A stretch of DNA of 6,482 bases from Bacillota bacterium. GTDB lineage: Bacteria; Bacillota; Clostridia; Christensenellales; CAG-138. Location: NCBI GenBank assembly GCA_023458615.1, contig JAEWYV010000116.1:1-6482 (forward strand), read 5' to 3'. Within the stretch, counting starts at the first letter, position 1. Each line of letters begins with the position of its first letter. The position numbers and the translations under genes are program-made. A model generated the notes under the pieces. It saw only the letters and a list, made by a program, of their open reading frames with translations. It was not told the origin of the DNA and searched no databases. Below, piece after piece: positions 6,300 through 6,482 of this stretch.

Positions 6300-6482
6300 T
6301 TATTCTGGCACGGAGAAAAACGCCATGCGACCCGCCGCATCAACAATCTGAAGAACAGGGCATTCCACGCCATCTACGGGGATCCGTAGCGGCAGTTTGG
6401 GCCGGCAATCGGTGGCAACTGGCAAAAAGCAGGTGTTTTCGATTGAACCGACCGCGGCATATACGAGAGGATATGCTGATTC
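6300..6482 (-). CDS. 3' end of an unrecognised gene, cut by the right edge
   Basis: On the minus strand one frame is open from the window edge to a TAA at 6302-6300, giving 60 residues that begin ESAYPLVYAAVGSIEN and end AAGRMAFFSVPE. The composition is protein-like, but I recognise no family in this fragment. The two other minus frames are closed by a stop before the end. The stop codon overlaps the AAGGA ribosome site of the MmcQ-like gene, the tight spacing of operon genes, which supports a real coding region. It has no start inside the window, so the gene continues to the right. The fragment is too short to assign a function. Confidence 0.6.
   Translation of the reverse strand, partial: ESAYPLVYAAVGSIENTCFLPVATDCRPKLPLRIPVDGVECPVLQIVDAAGRMAFFSVPE

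Noticed and set aside
6374..6389. Inverted repeat CTACGG-GGAT-CCGTAG near the right edge
   Set aside because: A 6-bp stem inside the probable coding frame of the cut gene, with no U-run and no gene end nearby; likely chance.
1..6482. CRISPR arrays, tRNA/rRNA genes, insertion sequences, attachment sites
   Set aside because: No regularly spaced direct repeats, no tRNA- or rRNA-like segments, no transposase or integrase frames and no flanking target duplications were seen on either strand.

Overview
The window holds a class I heat-shock locus in the order hrcA (5'-truncated) - grpE - dnaK - dnaJ on the + strand (about 1-4616). A convergent minus-strand block follows (4681-6482): a polytopic flippase-like membrane protein, a small MmcQ/YjbR-family protein, and the 3' end of an unrecognised gene that runs off the right edge. 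The gene order, a DnaK without the nucleotide-binding-domain insert of Gram-negative DnaKs, and Shine-Dalgarno sites of AGGAGG type point to a Firmicute. It is most likely a moderately GC-rich member of the Clostridia (inference; genus not resolvable from this window).

Region by region: 1-677 encodes the C-terminal two thirds of the HrcA repressor. GrpE follows, and its best start is probably a TTG at 736 behind a strong AAGGAG rather than the upstream ATG that overlaps hrcA. A 152-bp AT-richer gap precedes dnaK (1485-3332). The dnaK-dnaJ junction (3305-3470) has several inverted repeats, including a perfect 15-bp stem without a U-tract. dnaJ starts at a TTG. A long compound hairpin lies between the convergent stops of dnaJ and the membrane-protein gene. 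On the minus strand, the membrane-protein gene appears to have its own weak promoter. A good U-tract terminator at 5882-5905 separates it from the upstream MmcQ-like gene, which sits 14 bp behind the gene cut by the right edge.

Together HrcA, GrpE, DnaK and DnaJ form a self-regulated chaperone unit. HrcA represses the operon, normally through CIRCE operators (none is visible here, so any would be left of the window). DnaJ delivers substrates and stimulates DnaK ATPase, and GrpE exchanges nucleotide. The minus-strand genes have no evident functional link to it. I found no new multi-gene system. The items worth a second look are the start-codon choices, the hairpin-rich dnaK-dnaJ junction, the convergent hairpin and the unassigned right-edge gene.
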